Shown piece after piece: positions 37,352-45,875 of a stretch of DNA of 64,000 bases. Origin of the DNA: Burkholderia cepacia. Lineage in GTDB: Bacteria; Pseudomonadota; Gammaproteobacteria; Burkholderiales; Burkholderiaceae. Made by a program: the position numbers and the translations under genes. Each line of letters starts with the position of its first letter. Position 1 is the first letter of the stretch. The notes beneath the pieces are model-generated. The model was not told the origin of the DNA, did not search any database, and saw only the letters and a list, made by a program, of their open reading frames with translations. Location: positions 62,001 through 126,000 of the forward strand of contig NZ_LDWR01000017.1 in the NCBI RefSeq assembly GCF_001039005.1. The letters run 5' to 3'.

Positions 37352-37667
37352 GTCGGTAAATGTCCTCGTCTCGATGTGTCGTTGTTCTGCCGGAACGGTT
37401 CCGGCACGCGGCCCGGCCCGCGACACGCATGACGATACCGAAACCTGGCAACGCGTGCATTGCGACGTCCGGTCGCAACCCGCGACTGCGCATGTTGCGA
37501 TGCAGTGCGCGTGCATCGTCACGCCGGCCGGCCGCTTGACTTCCCTCCGCGCACTACTACGCTGTTATTCCAGTACTGCGGCCCGCATGCCCCTGCGCCA
37601 GCGGCCGCACGTGCATCGCCGCCGCGCGGATGCACGACAACGATAACGAAGGCCATGGAGGTGACTC

Positions 37668-38783
37668 ATGCTGATCGGTGTGCCGAAGGAGATCAAGAAC
37701 CACGAATACCGCGTCGGCCTCACGCCGGCCAGCGCACACGAACTCACGCGGCACGGCCATACCGTGCTCGTGCAGCGCGGCGCGGGTACTGCGATCGGCC
37801 TGCTCGACAACGACTACACGGCCGCGGGCGCGTCGCTGTGCGACGGGGCCGACGAAGTCTTCGCGCGCGCCGACATGATCGTCAAGGTCAAGGAGCCGCA
37901 GCCGGCCGAATGCGCGATGCTGCGGCGCGGCCAGATCCTCTACACGTACCTGCATCTCGCGCCCGATCCCGATCAGGCGGCCGCGCTCGTGAAGTCCGGC
38001 GCCGTCTGCATCGCATACGAAACCGTGACGGGCCCCGGCGGCGGACTGCCGCTGCTTGCGCCGATGAGCGAGGTGGCCGGACGCATGTCGATCCAGGTCG
38101 CGGCGACCCATCTCGAAAGCCCGCGCGGCGGCCGCGGCCTGCTGATGGCCGGCGTGCCCGGCGTGCCGGCCGCGCATATCGTCGTGCTCGGCGCGGGCGT
38201 GGTGGGCACCGGCGCGCTGCAGATGGCGGTCGGTCTCGGCGCGCGCGTCACCGTGCTCGACACCAACGTCAACCGGTTACGCCAGCTAGACCTGGTCTTC
38301 GCGAACCGGATCACGACCGTCTGCTCGAATGCGCACACGATCGACGAAGCCGTGCGCGATGCCGACGTCGTGATCGGCGCCGTGCTCGTGCCGGGCGCGT
38401 CGGCGCCGCGGCTCGTCACGCGCGACATGATCGCGACGATGCACACGGGGGCCGTCGTCGTCGACGTCGCGATCGACCAGGGCGGATGCTTCGAGACATC
38501 GCACGCGACGACGCACGCGGACCCGACCTTCGTCGTCGACGGCGTCGTGCACTACTGCGTCGCGAACATGCCCGGCGCGGTCGCGCGTACGTCGACCTTC
38601 GCGCTGAACAACGCGACGCTCGGGCATGCGCTCGCGCTCGCCGACAAGGGCTGGAAGCAGGCGATGACCGACGATCCGCATCTGCGCGCGGGCCTGAACG
38701 TCTGCGACGGACACATCACGTACGAAGCGGTCGCGCAGGCGCTCGGCCTGCCTTATGTCCCGGCGGCCGGCGTGCTGGCCTGA
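37668..38783 (+). CDS. ald: Alanine dehydrogenase
   Basis: 371 residues, NAD-dependent reversible deamination of L-alanine to pyruvate. N-terminal PKEIKNHEYRVGLTPASAHEL with catalytic Lys nearby, catalytic His in YLHLAPD, Rossmann motif VVLGAGVVGTGALQ, and the closing block ANMPGAVARTSTFALNNATL. GGAGGTGACTC precedes the ATG. The preceding 316 bases carry no gene and no operator I can name. Confidence 0.96.
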   Translation: MLIGVPKEIKNHEYRVGLTPASAHELTRHGHTVLVQRGAGTAIGLLDNDYTAAGASLCDGADEVFARADMIVKVKEPQPAECAMLRRGQILYTYLHLAPDPDQAAALVKSGAVCIAYETVTGPGGGLPLLAPMSEVAGRMSIQVAATHLESPRGGRGLLMAGVPGVPAAHIVVLGAGVVGTGALQMAVGLGARVTVLDTNVNRLRQLDLVFANRITTVCSNAHTIDEAVRDADVVIGAVLVPGASAPRLVTRDMIATMHTGAVVVDVAIDQGGCFETSHATTHADPTFVVDGVVHYCVANMPGAVARTSTFALNNATLGHALALADKGWKQAMTDDPHLRAGLNVCDGHITYEAVAQALGLPYVPAAGVLA

Positions 38784-38822
38784 CCTGAACGCACGGCTGG
38801 CGGCACGCGCTGCCGGCCGCCT

Positions 38823-40586
38823 TCACGCGCCCTTCGAGCGGCTGCGCTTCGACGCGCCGCCCGCCCCCATCGTGCGTGCCAGCAGCGGCCGCAGTTGCGC
38901 GAGCGTGCGCGTGTTCAGCACGTCCTGCCGCGTAAGCCAGCCGCGCCGGGCCTGATCGACCCCGTACGCGAGATTGTCGAGTTCATCCGCGCTGCACGCG
39001 TCCGAACCGATCGCCACCGGCACACCGGCCTTCGCGGCCTCGCGGCACCAGATGTCAGGCAGGTCGAGCCGCCGCGGCTGCGCATCGAGTTCGACGAAGC
39101 AGCCACGCGCCGCGGCCTGCGCGATCACACGCGGCAGGTCGAGTTCGCATGCGTCGCGCTCGCCGAGCACGCGGCCGGTCGGGTGCGCGAGAATCGTGAA
39201 ATGCGGATGGTCCATCGCGCGCAACATGCGCTCGGTCTGCGCGTCGCGCGACAGGTCGAAGCCGTTGCGTACCGCACCGACCACGAGATCGAGCCGGCCG
39301 AGCATCTCATCGGGCACGTCGAGGCTGCCGTCCTCGCGAATGCCGGCCTCCACGCCCTTGAGCAGCACGAAATCGTCGAACGACGCATTGACGCGATCGA
39401 TCTCGTCGAGTTGCCGCGCGAGCCATTCGAACGCGTTGCGACCGCCGGCGGCATGCGGCGTCCGGTCGGTGACGGCCAGATACGCGAACCCGCGTGCGCG
39501 CGCCGCATCGGCCATCGCGTGCAGGCTGTCGCGGCCGGCCGATGCGTCGGTATGCGCATGCAGGTCGCCGCGGACGTGCTTGCGCTCGACCAGCGCCGGC
39601 AGCGTGCCGGCGCGCGACGCGTCGATCTCGCCGCGATCCTCGCGCAGTTCGGGTGGTACCTCGTGCAGCCCGATTGCTTCGTAGACCGATGCCTCCGTCG
39701 CGCCGGCAATCCGTTCGTCGCCGCGAAACACGCCGTATTCGTTGATCTTCAGCCCGCCGGCCTGCGCGATCCTGCGCAGCGTGATGTTGTGCGCCTTCGA
39801 TCCCGTGAAGTAGACGAGCGCCGCGCCGAACGCATCGGCATCGACGACGCGCAGGTCGACCTGCAACCCGTTGACGAGCACGACGCTCGAACGCGTCTTG
39901 CCGTGTGCGAGCACGCGCGCCACGTCGCCGTAGCCGACGAATGCGTCGGCTACGGCGACCGGATCGCGTGAGGTAACGAGGATGTCGAGATCGCCGACCG
40001 TCTCGCGGCGACGGCGAAAACTGCCGGCCGGCACGGCCTTGCCGACGCCTTCGACCGCGCGCAGCCGTTCGAGCAACGGCATCAGCGCGTGCGCGGCATC
40101 CGGCAGCAGGAAACGTTGCGGATCGCGCAAGCGCTCGTCGATCGCGTCGAGCAGGTGCGCTTCGGTTTTCGCGCCGAAGCCCGGCAGCTCGCGCACGTGC
40201 CCGCTCTTCGCTTCGGCGCGAAGCTGCTCGAGCGAATCGACATGCAGCGCGTCATGCAGCGCTTTCACGCGCTTCGCGCCGAGCCCCGGCACCTCGAGCA
40301 GTTCGACGATCGCGCCGGGCAGCGCATGGCGCAGCGTTTGCTGCAGTTCGCAGGTGCCGGTCGCGGCAATCTCGCGCAGCTTCGACGCGAGGTCGGGCCC
40401 GATCGACGGAATCTTCCCGAGATCGTCGCCGTTCGCGACCATCGCCGGAATATCGCGCCCGTAGTCGGCGATCGTACGCGCGGCATTGCGGTACGCACGC
40501 ACGCGGAACGGGTTGGCGCCCTGGATCTCGAGCATGTCGGCGATCTCGGCGAACACGGCCGCGCACTCGGCATTGCGGATCGGCAT
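38823..40586 (-). CDS. polX: Bacterial PolX: DNA polymerase X / 3'-5' exonuclease
   Basis: 587 residues. Helix-hairpin-helix and 8-kDa region (DYGRDIPAMVANG, VPGLGAKRVKALHDAL, LPGFGAKTEAHLLDAI), polymerase palm with AspXAsp in GDLDILVTS and the YFTGSKAHNITLR loop, then a C-terminal PHP nuclease domain starting RGDLHAHTDASAGRDSL with HxH metal ligands and ending near IGSDACSADE. Acts in base-excision and gap repair. Convergent with ald, 39 bases apart. Confidence 0.94.
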   Translation of the reverse strand: MPIRNAECAAVFAEIADMLEIQGANPFRVRAYRNAARTIADYGRDIPAMVANGDDLGKIPSIGPDLASKLREIAATGTCELQQTLRHALPGAIVELLEVPGLGAKRVKALHDALHVDSLEQLRAEAKSGHVRELPGFGAKTEAHLLDAIDERLRDPQRFLLPDAAHALMPLLERLRAVEGVGKAVPAGSFRRRRETVGDLDILVTSRDPVAVADAFVGYGDVARVLAHGKTRSSVVLVNGLQVDLRVVDADAFGAALVYFTGSKAHNITLRRIAQAGGLKINEYGVFRGDERIAGATEASVYEAIGLHEVPPELREDRGEIDASRAGTLPALVERKHVRGDLHAHTDASAGRDSLHAMADAARARGFAYLAVTDRTPHAAGGRNAFEWLARQLDEIDRVNASFDDFVLLKGVEAGIREDGSLDVPDEMLGRLDLVVGAVRNGFDLSRDAQTERMLRAMDHPHFTILAHPTGRVLGERDACELDLPRVIAQAAARGCFVELDAQPRRLDLPDIWCREAAKAGVPVAIGSDACSADELDNLAYGVDQARRGWLTRQDVLNTRTLAQLRPLLARTMGAGGASKRSRSKGA

Positions 40587-40735
40587 GATCGGCGTGGCTC
40601 CCTTCCACGTGGATGACGCCGTGCGCGTGCGCGACGGCGTCTGCCCGCCCGGCGCCGCATGTCGACGCCGCCGGGCGCCCGTTCGTCATCGTGCGCCGGC
40701 CGCGCGGCGGGTGCAGCGCGCAGGCGGCCGCGACG

Positions 40736-41128
40736 TCAGAGCGATGCGCGTGGCGTCGTGGCGTACCGTCGTTCGTAGATCGACTGGCAATGCGTGCAGC
40801 GTTCGGCGGTCGGACGCGCGAGCAGGCGCGCGTAGGCGACCTGCGCATCGCAGTCGATGCATTCGCCGTAGCTGCCGTCGCGCATCCGCTGCTGGGCGCG
40901 GCCGACGGCGCGCAACTCGGTCAGCTTCATGCCGATCAGTGCATGGTCGACGTCGACGAACAGGTCCGCGTTCGCTTCGTCGCCCTCGTCCGGCGCCGCG
41001 CCGGCAAGGTCCGCATAGGATTCCGCCGCGCGCTGGTCCTCGCTCGTACGGATTTCCGCACGCAACGTCTGTTCGCTTTCGTTCAAGCGCTGTTGCAGCG
41101 TCCGCCGTTGTTGTTGGTCGAGCGACAT
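40736..41128 (-). CDS. DksA/TraR-type zinc-finger protein
   Basis: 130 residues from MSLDQQQRRTLQQRLNESEQ. Coiled-coil helix pair (residues 5-85) and a C4 zinc finger, CIDC...CTHC. The DALIGMKLTELRAVGRAQQRM segment is typical of the family. DksA relatives insert into the RNA polymerase secondary channel. The coiled-coil tip shows acidic residues (DEGDEANAD) but not a canonical DxxDxA, so it may act differently from true DksA. Confidence 0.85.
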   Translation of the reverse strand: MSLDQQQRRTLQQRLNESEQTLRAEIRTSEDQRAAESYADLAGAAPDEGDEANADLFVDVDHALIGMKLTELRAVGRAQQRMRDGSYGECIDCDAQVAYARLLARPTAERCTHCQSIYERRYATTPRASL

Positions 41129-41454
41129 GGCCGTCTCTCCTGTTCCAGATTCCGCGCGGAAATGCGGCGCGCGGTGTCGCGCCGGTGTGCGGCGGGCATG
41201 GCAAGACCGGCGCCGCCGCGCCCGGATGCGCGCCCGGACACATGAAGCGCCGAACGCATTCGATGCAGGATAAACCCATTGAACACGCGTGTGTTGACGG
41301 GAATCACCGGGCCGGCGACGCGCGCGACACGCTCGCGGAAACTGGGGACGGACGCGAAATCGCCACGCTCGACGTGCGCCGAGCGGCCCGGCGGCGCAGC
41401 CGCAGTGCAGCAATTCGCTGCGTTGCTGCCTGCTTCCTTAGATACACTCGAACC

Positions 41455-41482
41455 GCCGCCAACCCGTTCGTTGGCGGCTTTT
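41455..41482 (+). terminator. Plus-strand intrinsic terminator with no gene in front
   Basis: GCCGCCAAC and GTTGGCGGC form a perfect 9-bp stem with a CCGTTC loop, followed by TTTT. The plus strand has no recognised gene in the 390 bases upstream (from 41129), so it may end a small RNA. On the minus strand it lies 37 bases past the stop of the sugar-transferase gene but lacks a T-run in that direction. Confidence 0.6.
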
Positions 41483-41518
41483 AACACGACGTACCGCTCC
41501 CCCGATGATTCGTGATCC

Positions 41519-42934
41519 TCAGAAAGCATTCCGCCCGGTGAAGCCGCGCACGACAGTCAACAGGATGATCTTCATGTCGAACCAGAAGCTCCAGTTCTGC
41601 ATGTAGAAGAGATCGAACTTCACGCGCGCTTCCATCGCCTCGACCTTGCGCGTCTCGCCGCGATAGCCGTTCACCTGCGCCCATCCGGTGATGCCGGGCC
41701 GCACGCGGTAGCGGTACATGTAGCTGTCGATCAGCTGCCGATAGAAGTCATCGTGCTCGATCGCGTGCGGGCGCGGGCCGACGACCGACATCTGCCCGAA
41801 CAGCACGTTGAAGAACTGCGGCAGCTCGTCGAGCGACGTGCGCCGCAGGAACGCGCCGACGGAGGTGATCCGCGAATCGTTGCGCGATGCCTGCCGCACG
41901 ACGCCCGGCTGCGCGCGATGCACGCGCATCGTCCTGAACTTCAGGATATTGAACTCGCGGCCGTCGACGCCCTTGCGGCGCTGCCTGAACAGCACGGGCC
42001 CCGGCGACGACAGCTTGACCGCGATCGCCAGCATCGACAGCAGCGGCAACAACGGAACCAACACGCCGAACGCGAACAGCCGGTCGAACGCGAACTTCGC
42101 CCACAGCTCCGGCGCGGAGCGCGGCGTGGTCGCGAGATTGATCGCCGGCATGCCGAGCACGTCGGTCGCCGAGCGATCGATGACCGCCATCTGCCGCACG
42201 TCGGGCAATAGCCGCAGCTCGACGAATTCGTCGCGCAACTCGCGCACGATGCGCTGGATCCGCCGCGCGTGCGACATCGGCAGCGTGAGCCACACCTCGT
42301 CGATCTCGCCGCCGCGAATCAGGTCGCGCAAGGTGTTCCAGTCGTCGATCACGGGCACGCCGCCGATGCCGCCCGCGGTGGCCTGCACGTCGTCGTCGAA
42401 TACGCACGCCGCCACGAAAGGGCCATTCGGCGCAAGCTGCATCCGCTCGATCGCCACGCGCCCGTACGCCGTTGCGCCGACGACGGCGACGCGGCGCTGC
42501 CGCGCGCGCGGGTCGTCACGCGTCAGCACGAGTGCCAGCAGCACGGCGCGGCCGAGCAGCAGCGCCGCGTCGCCGGCCAGCACCGTGCACACGATCCAAC
42601 GGGTCGTGACCGTGCCGCCGCGGTTCATGACCCACGCCGTGCCGGCCACCGTGAGCACGCTCGCGCAGACGACGGCAACCATCGTCCGCGTCAGCGCGTG
42701 CACGCCACCCTGCGCCGCCATGCCGCCGCGCACGGTGTGCAGGTAGCGCGGCAGCAGCGCCGCGGTCAGCACGCACAGCAGCGCAATCGCGCCGCGCTGC
42801 GCGTCGGACAGCTCGCGCCAGGCAAGGCCCGACGCCGCCTGCGCCGCAAGCGCGCCGGCCAGCACGAGCACGACGTCGGCCGCCGCGATCGCGGCACGCC
42901 GCATCGCATTCGTTCCACCGGACATCGACTGCAT
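41519..42934 (-). CDS. Undecaprenyl-phosphate sugar phosphotransferase (WcaJ-type), EPS initiation
   Basis: 471 residues from MQSMSGGTNAMRRAA. Four to five N-terminal membrane helices, a CoA-binding-like central domain (VAVVGATAYGRVAIERM), another helix near 280 and the C-terminal Bac_transf domain (RQRRKGVDGREFNILKFRTM, RTSLDELPQFFNVL, MSVVGPRP, RPGITGWAQVNGYRG). It starts repeat-unit assembly by moving glucose- or galactose-1-phosphate to undecaprenyl phosphate. Begins 2 bases after the berA stop, so it shares the berA transcript. Confidence 0.92.
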   Translation of the reverse strand: MQSMSGGTNAMRRAAIAAADVVLVLAGALAAQAASGLAWRELSDAQRGAIALLCVLTAALLPRYLHTVRGGMAAQGGVHALTRTMVAVVCASVLTVAGTAWVMNRGGTVTTRWIVCTVLAGDAALLLGRAVLLALVLTRDDPRARQRRVAVVGATAYGRVAIERMQLAPNGPFVAACVFDDDVQATAGGIGGVPVIDDWNTLRDLIRGGEIDEVWLTLPMSHARRIQRIVRELRDEFVELRLLPDVRQMAVIDRSATDVLGMPAINLATTPRSAPELWAKFAFDRLFAFGVLVPLLPLLSMLAIAVKLSSPGPVLFRQRRKGVDGREFNILKFRTMRVHRAQPGVVRQASRNDSRITSVGAFLRRTSLDELPQFFNVLFGQMSVVGPRPHAIEHDDFYRQLIDSYMYRYRVRPGITGWAQVNGYRGETRKVEAMEARVKFDLFYMQNWSFWFDMKIILLTVVRGFTGRNAF

Positions 42935-42936
42935 CG

Positions 42937-43719
42937 TCACGCACCATGTGCCGGGAATCCGCAACGTACCTCCGGCAGTCGGGGGCGAACCGGCATCGGC
43001 CTCGTGTTCCCGCGCGTGCCGAGCAACCGGCGATAGTCGGCGCGAATCAGGTCGTAGCATTCGCATGCTTGATGTTCGAGACCGTCGCGGTCGAGCACCG
43101 TGATGCGGCCGCGGCGCTGCCGGATCAGCCCGGCTTCCTGCAGGCTGCCGGCCGCTTCCGTCACACCCTCGCGCCGCACGCCGAGCATGTTCGCGATGGT
43201 TTGCTGCGTGACGGCCAGCTCGTCGCCGTCGATACGGTCGTGCGCCAGCAGCAGCCAGCGGCTGAGCTGCTCGCTGACCGAATGATGCCGGTTGCACAGC
43301 GCGCTGCGCGAAATCTGCGCCATCGTCGCCTGGCAGTAGTTGAGCAGCAGCCGGTAGGTCGCCGGCGAACGCTCGAATTCGGTGCGCATCACGCAACTCG
43401 GCACGCGATACGCCATCCCGCCGATCCGGACCTCGACCCGGCTCGACGCCGCGGCGCCGCCGACCAGCGTCGCGAGCCCGACCACGCCCTCGCGGCCGAC
43501 CACCGCCACCTCGACCATCGCACCGTCCTCCATCAGGTGCTGCACCGACATCATCGCCGTCGTCGGGAAATGCATGTGACGCGCCGGCTCGCCGACCCGG
43601 TCGAGCATGCCGGCCTTGATCCTGACCAGTTCGAGGTGTGGTGCGATGGCGCGGATGCTGTCCTCGGGGAGGGCATCGAGGATGGCATTCGCCGAGTAGC
43701 TCGAGTGAAGATGAAGCAT
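42937..43719 (-). CDS. berA: Crp/Fnr-family regulator, probable BerA (c-di-GMP effector)
   Basis: 260 residues. Cyclic-nucleotide-binding-like domain (residues 15-145; HMHFPTTAMMSV and VVGREGVVGLATLVGG) and winged helix (LAVTQQTIANMLGVRREGVTEAAGSLQEAGLIRQRRGRITV). BerA of B. cenocepacia is reported to bind c-di-GMP and to switch on the Bep exopolysaccharide genes, and its gene to be under RpoN and BerB. Identification rests on the sigma-54 promoter in front, on co-location with a BerB-like gene and EPS genes, and on fold; not checked by alignment. No Fnr Cys cluster. Confidence 0.75.
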   Translation of the reverse strand: MLHLHSSYSANAILDALPEDSIRAIAPHLELVRIKAGMLDRVGEPARHMHFPTTAMMSVQHLMEDGAMVEVAVVGREGVVGLATLVGGAAASSRVEVRIGGMAYRVPSCVMRTEFERSPATYRLLLNYCQATMAQISRSALCNRHHSVSEQLSRWLLLAHDRIDGDELAVTQQTIANMLGVRREGVTEAAGSLQEAGLIRQRRGRITVLDRDGLEHQACECYDLIRADYRRLLGTRGNTRPMPVRPRLPEVRCGFPAHGA

Positions 43720-43893
43720 GTCTGTATCCTTTTATTGTCCGCGCAGCCTGCAGCCGCGTGCACGGAACTCGTTATCGCGATGCGCGTCCGGACGTTGACC
43801 GTGGTTGCGGCCCACAACCCTGAATCCGATTGACCGTCGGCTTGTTGCCGTTGGATTGAATCGACCGTCCCGTTTCGACACGCCAGCCCGAAT

Positions 43894-43911
43894 AAGCGAT
43901 TTACGTGCCAA
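43894..43911 (-). promoter_or_regulatory. Sigma-54 promoter for berA
   Basis: Minus-strand TTGGCACGTAAATCGCTT matches the RpoN consensus TGGCACG-N4-TTGC at all but one base, with the essential GG (-24) and GC (-12) 10 bases apart. Start of transcription expected near 43884, giving a leader of about 165 bases before the berA ATG. Agrees with published RpoN dependence of berA. Confidence 0.75.
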
Positions 43912-43996
43912 TACCCGCCCATCCTTAATATATGAATCACGTCCGATTTAGATCGATCGAATAAGCTGTCTAAAAGCAAAAAAAGCGTCTCATTTC

Positions 43997-44032
43997 CGGA
44001 CACTCTTCCGTGCGACGGACACTCTTCCGTGC
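43997..44032 (-). promoter_or_regulatory. Tandem 17-base repeat, probable enhancer for BerB
   Basis: CGGACACTCTTCCGTGC is present twice (43997-44013 and 44016-44032, period 19). Each unit contains the dyad CGGA-N6-TCCG. Relative to the predicted berA start they lie at about -113 to -148, where sigma-54 activators bind upstream. No other copy was noticed in the window. Confidence 0.65.
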
Positions 44033-44241
44033 AAAGGACCCGGCTCGCCATTCGCCTGATCAATTCGTGCGCGTCGTGTCCGAGCAGCCGCCTCGAAGCC
44101 GCGAGGCTTATCGTTCAAATACTTACAGCCGATTTTCAATTGTTTCCGTGATGTGCCGGACGGCGCTCCGCAGCGATGCCACGCCTCATGAACACGTTTG
44201 AAACTGTCTCAAATTTGAATCTGCACACTAATTCCACGATC

Positions 44242-44257
44242 TGTACGCTACCGTACA
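44242..44257. promoter_or_regulatory. Crp-geometry dyad TGTAC-N6-GTACA
   Basis: TGTACGCTACCGTACA is a perfect inverted repeat with the 5-6-5 spacing of Crp/Fnr sites, differing from the E. coli Crp half-site TGTGA. It stands between two divergent Crp/Fnr genes, about 420 bases before the rightward one. A target of either protein is plausible. Confidence 0.5.
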
Positions 44258-44661
44258 AATCGCACCCAAGCCATTGATGCGCATAGGAATTTTTTCACCG
44301 AACCAGCATTTGTCAAATAATGTTCAATGTGCGCCCGGCACTTTTCGCTGTACGATGCGCGGCGTCGCGCGATTGATTCCCGTTCGACATCGAATGGTTC
44401 GCCGGCCAGTCATTCCATTTCCGGATGATTAATTTCGTGGAAATGAATCATTAAATCCACATGACGTTTTCGCTCAATCCAAATCGTCAAACTTTGTGAG
44501 ATGACGCAAGGTGCAATTGTTTTAATTCAATTGCGTGTTAGCCTTTTTGCCAGCATCGTCATTTTATTTTCGACGAACACAAGTCCGCACGATCGTGCGA
44601 AATCCCCTTTTGCGGGGTATCGCCGCGACGACGCGCGACCGCCACCCTACGAGGATGTGCC

Positions 44662-45444
44662 GTGACTCTCCAGGCCCTTGACGCCGTCGCGCACGCGAAC
44701 GGCATGATCGAGCTTTCCCACAGCTTCGATGCCAACCGGTTTCTCGCGGCCATCGATCGGGACGAACTCGCCACGCTGGTCCCCCACCTTCAACTCGTCC
44801 ACCTGAAATCGGGGCAAGTGCTCTGCGAACCCGGCGAAATGCTCGCCGCGGTCTACCTGCCCGTCACGACGGCGATTTCGCTGCAGTACGTGTCGTCCGG
44901 CGGCATGACGCTGGAGGTCGCCGAAATCGGCAGCGAAAGCGTGGTCTGCGACGACGTGATCGGCGGCAGCGGCCGGATGCCCTGCCGAGCGGTCGCCTGC
45001 CGCGACGGTTTCGTCTACCGGCTCGACCGGCGTGTATTCGCCGCCGCGTTCGATGCGTCGCCGGTGATTCGCCACCTGGTGTTCGTCTGCGTGCGGCTGC
45101 TGATGGCGCAGGTATCGCAGATCACGTTCTGCAGCCGCCATCACGTGCTCAAACATCAGTTATGCAGATGGTTCCTGCTGGCGTACGACCGGACGCGCAG
45201 CATCGAGATCCAGGTGACGCACAACATGCTGGCGCAGATGCTCGGCGTGCGGCGGGAAACGGTGACGGATGCCGCCGGCGAAATCCAGAAGCTCGGCCTG
45301 ATCCGGCAATACCGGAGCTCGATCGAGCTGGCCGACCTCGACGGCCTCGAAAAAATGTCGTGCGGCTGCCGCGCGATCGTGCGCGACGAGATGAAGCGCA
45401 TCCTGTCGGCCGACTCGGGCGTGCCGGCCGCGGCGCGCGCCTGA
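44662..45444 (+). CDS. Second Crp/Fnr-family regulator
   Basis: 260 residues from a GTG with a GAGGAT site. Same architecture and length as the divergent BerA-like protein: sensor domain (QVLCEPGEMLAAVYLPVTTAIS, EVAEIGSESVVCDD) and winged helix (VTHNMLAQMLGVRRETVTDAAGEIQKLGLIRQYRSSI). The two look like old paralogues. Ligand unknown. It points at the carrier-protein operon 180 bases downstream, separated by the hairpin CGGCGC-TTCG-GCGCCG at 45464-45479, so it is a likely regulator of it. Confidence 0.88.
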   Translation: MTLQALDAVAHANGMIELSHSFDANRFLAAIDRDELATLVPHLQLVHLKSGQVLCEPGEMLAAVYLPVTTAISLQYVSSGGMTLEVAEIGSESVVCDDVIGGSGRMPCRAVACRDGFVYRLDRRVFAAAFDASPVIRHLVFVCVRLLMAQVSQITFCSRHHVLKHQLCRWFLLAYDRTRSIEIQVTHNMLAQMLGVRRETVTDAAGEIQKLGLIRQYRSSIELADLDGLEKMSCGCRAIVRDEMKRILSADSGVPAAARA

Positions 45445-45463
45445 TTGGCCTGCCCGATCGGTG

Positions 45464-45479
45464 CGGCGCTTCGGCGCCG
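45464..45479 (+). repeat. UUCG-loop hairpin after the Crp/Fnr gene
   Basis: CGGCGCTTCGGCGCCG: a 6-bp GC stem closed by a TTCG tetraloop, 20 bases past the stop codon. No T-run follows, so it is an mRNA-end stabiliser or weak terminator before the carrier-protein operon. Confidence 0.5.
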
Positions 45480-45623
45480 GCTGCATCGGGGTTAGCTGTT
45501 TGTAGGGTGGCGAACAGAACGCCGTGCCTGCCAATGGTCTACTGATGCCGGACTGCCGGGGGGACGTCAGCGCTTAGCGCGCGTCTGCCCGAGCGGACGA
45601 CACCACGCACGCCGGAGCAGCAC

Positions 45624-45875
45624 GTGAAAAACGAAATCAGAACCATCCTCAGGCACGTCGCCCATCTCGAAGCCGCGATCGATTCGATCGGCGACGGGGA
45701 CGACCTCTACGAAGCGGGCCTCTCCTCGCTCGATACGATCCAGCTGATGCTCGCGATCGAGAAGCAGTTCAACATCGAGATTCCCGACGAGATGCTGAAC
45801 CGCAACCTGTTCCGCAGCATCGATGCGCTCGCGGACACGATCGCCGCACTTCAACGCACCGAGCATTCCGCATGA
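45624..45875 (+). CDS. Acyl carrier protein homologue
   Basis: 83 residues from a GTG with a GGAG site. Typical four-helix carrier protein with the 4'-phosphopantetheine Ser in EAGLSSLDTIQLM (second Ser, about residue 36) and FNIEIPDEMLNRNLF in helix II-III. Not next to fab genes; instead first of a five-gene set with an aminoacyl ligase. By analogy to Bradyrhizobium bll0956 it should be the acceptor of the activated amino acid. Overlaps the next gene by 4 bases. Confidence 0.9.
   Translation: MKNEIRTILRHVAHLEAAIDSIGDGDDLYEAGLSSLDTIQLMLAIEKQFNIEIPDEMLNRNLFRSIDALADTIAALQRTEHSA

Larger units (their letters stand above)
43720..44661. other. 940-base regulatory gap between divergent Crp/Fnr genes
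   Basis: AT-rich for this genome and without a supported gene. It contains, from left to right, a berA sigma-54 promoter, a tandem repeat, a Crp-geometry dyad, and AT-rich stretches near 44280-44560 that may promote the rightward gene. Such a length for two regulators suggests many binding sites. Confidence 0.7.

Noticed and set aside
44351..44370. Second TGTAC half-site (CTGTACGATG) in the berA gap
   Set aside because: There is no matching GTACA six bases downstream, so it is only a half-site and may be chance.
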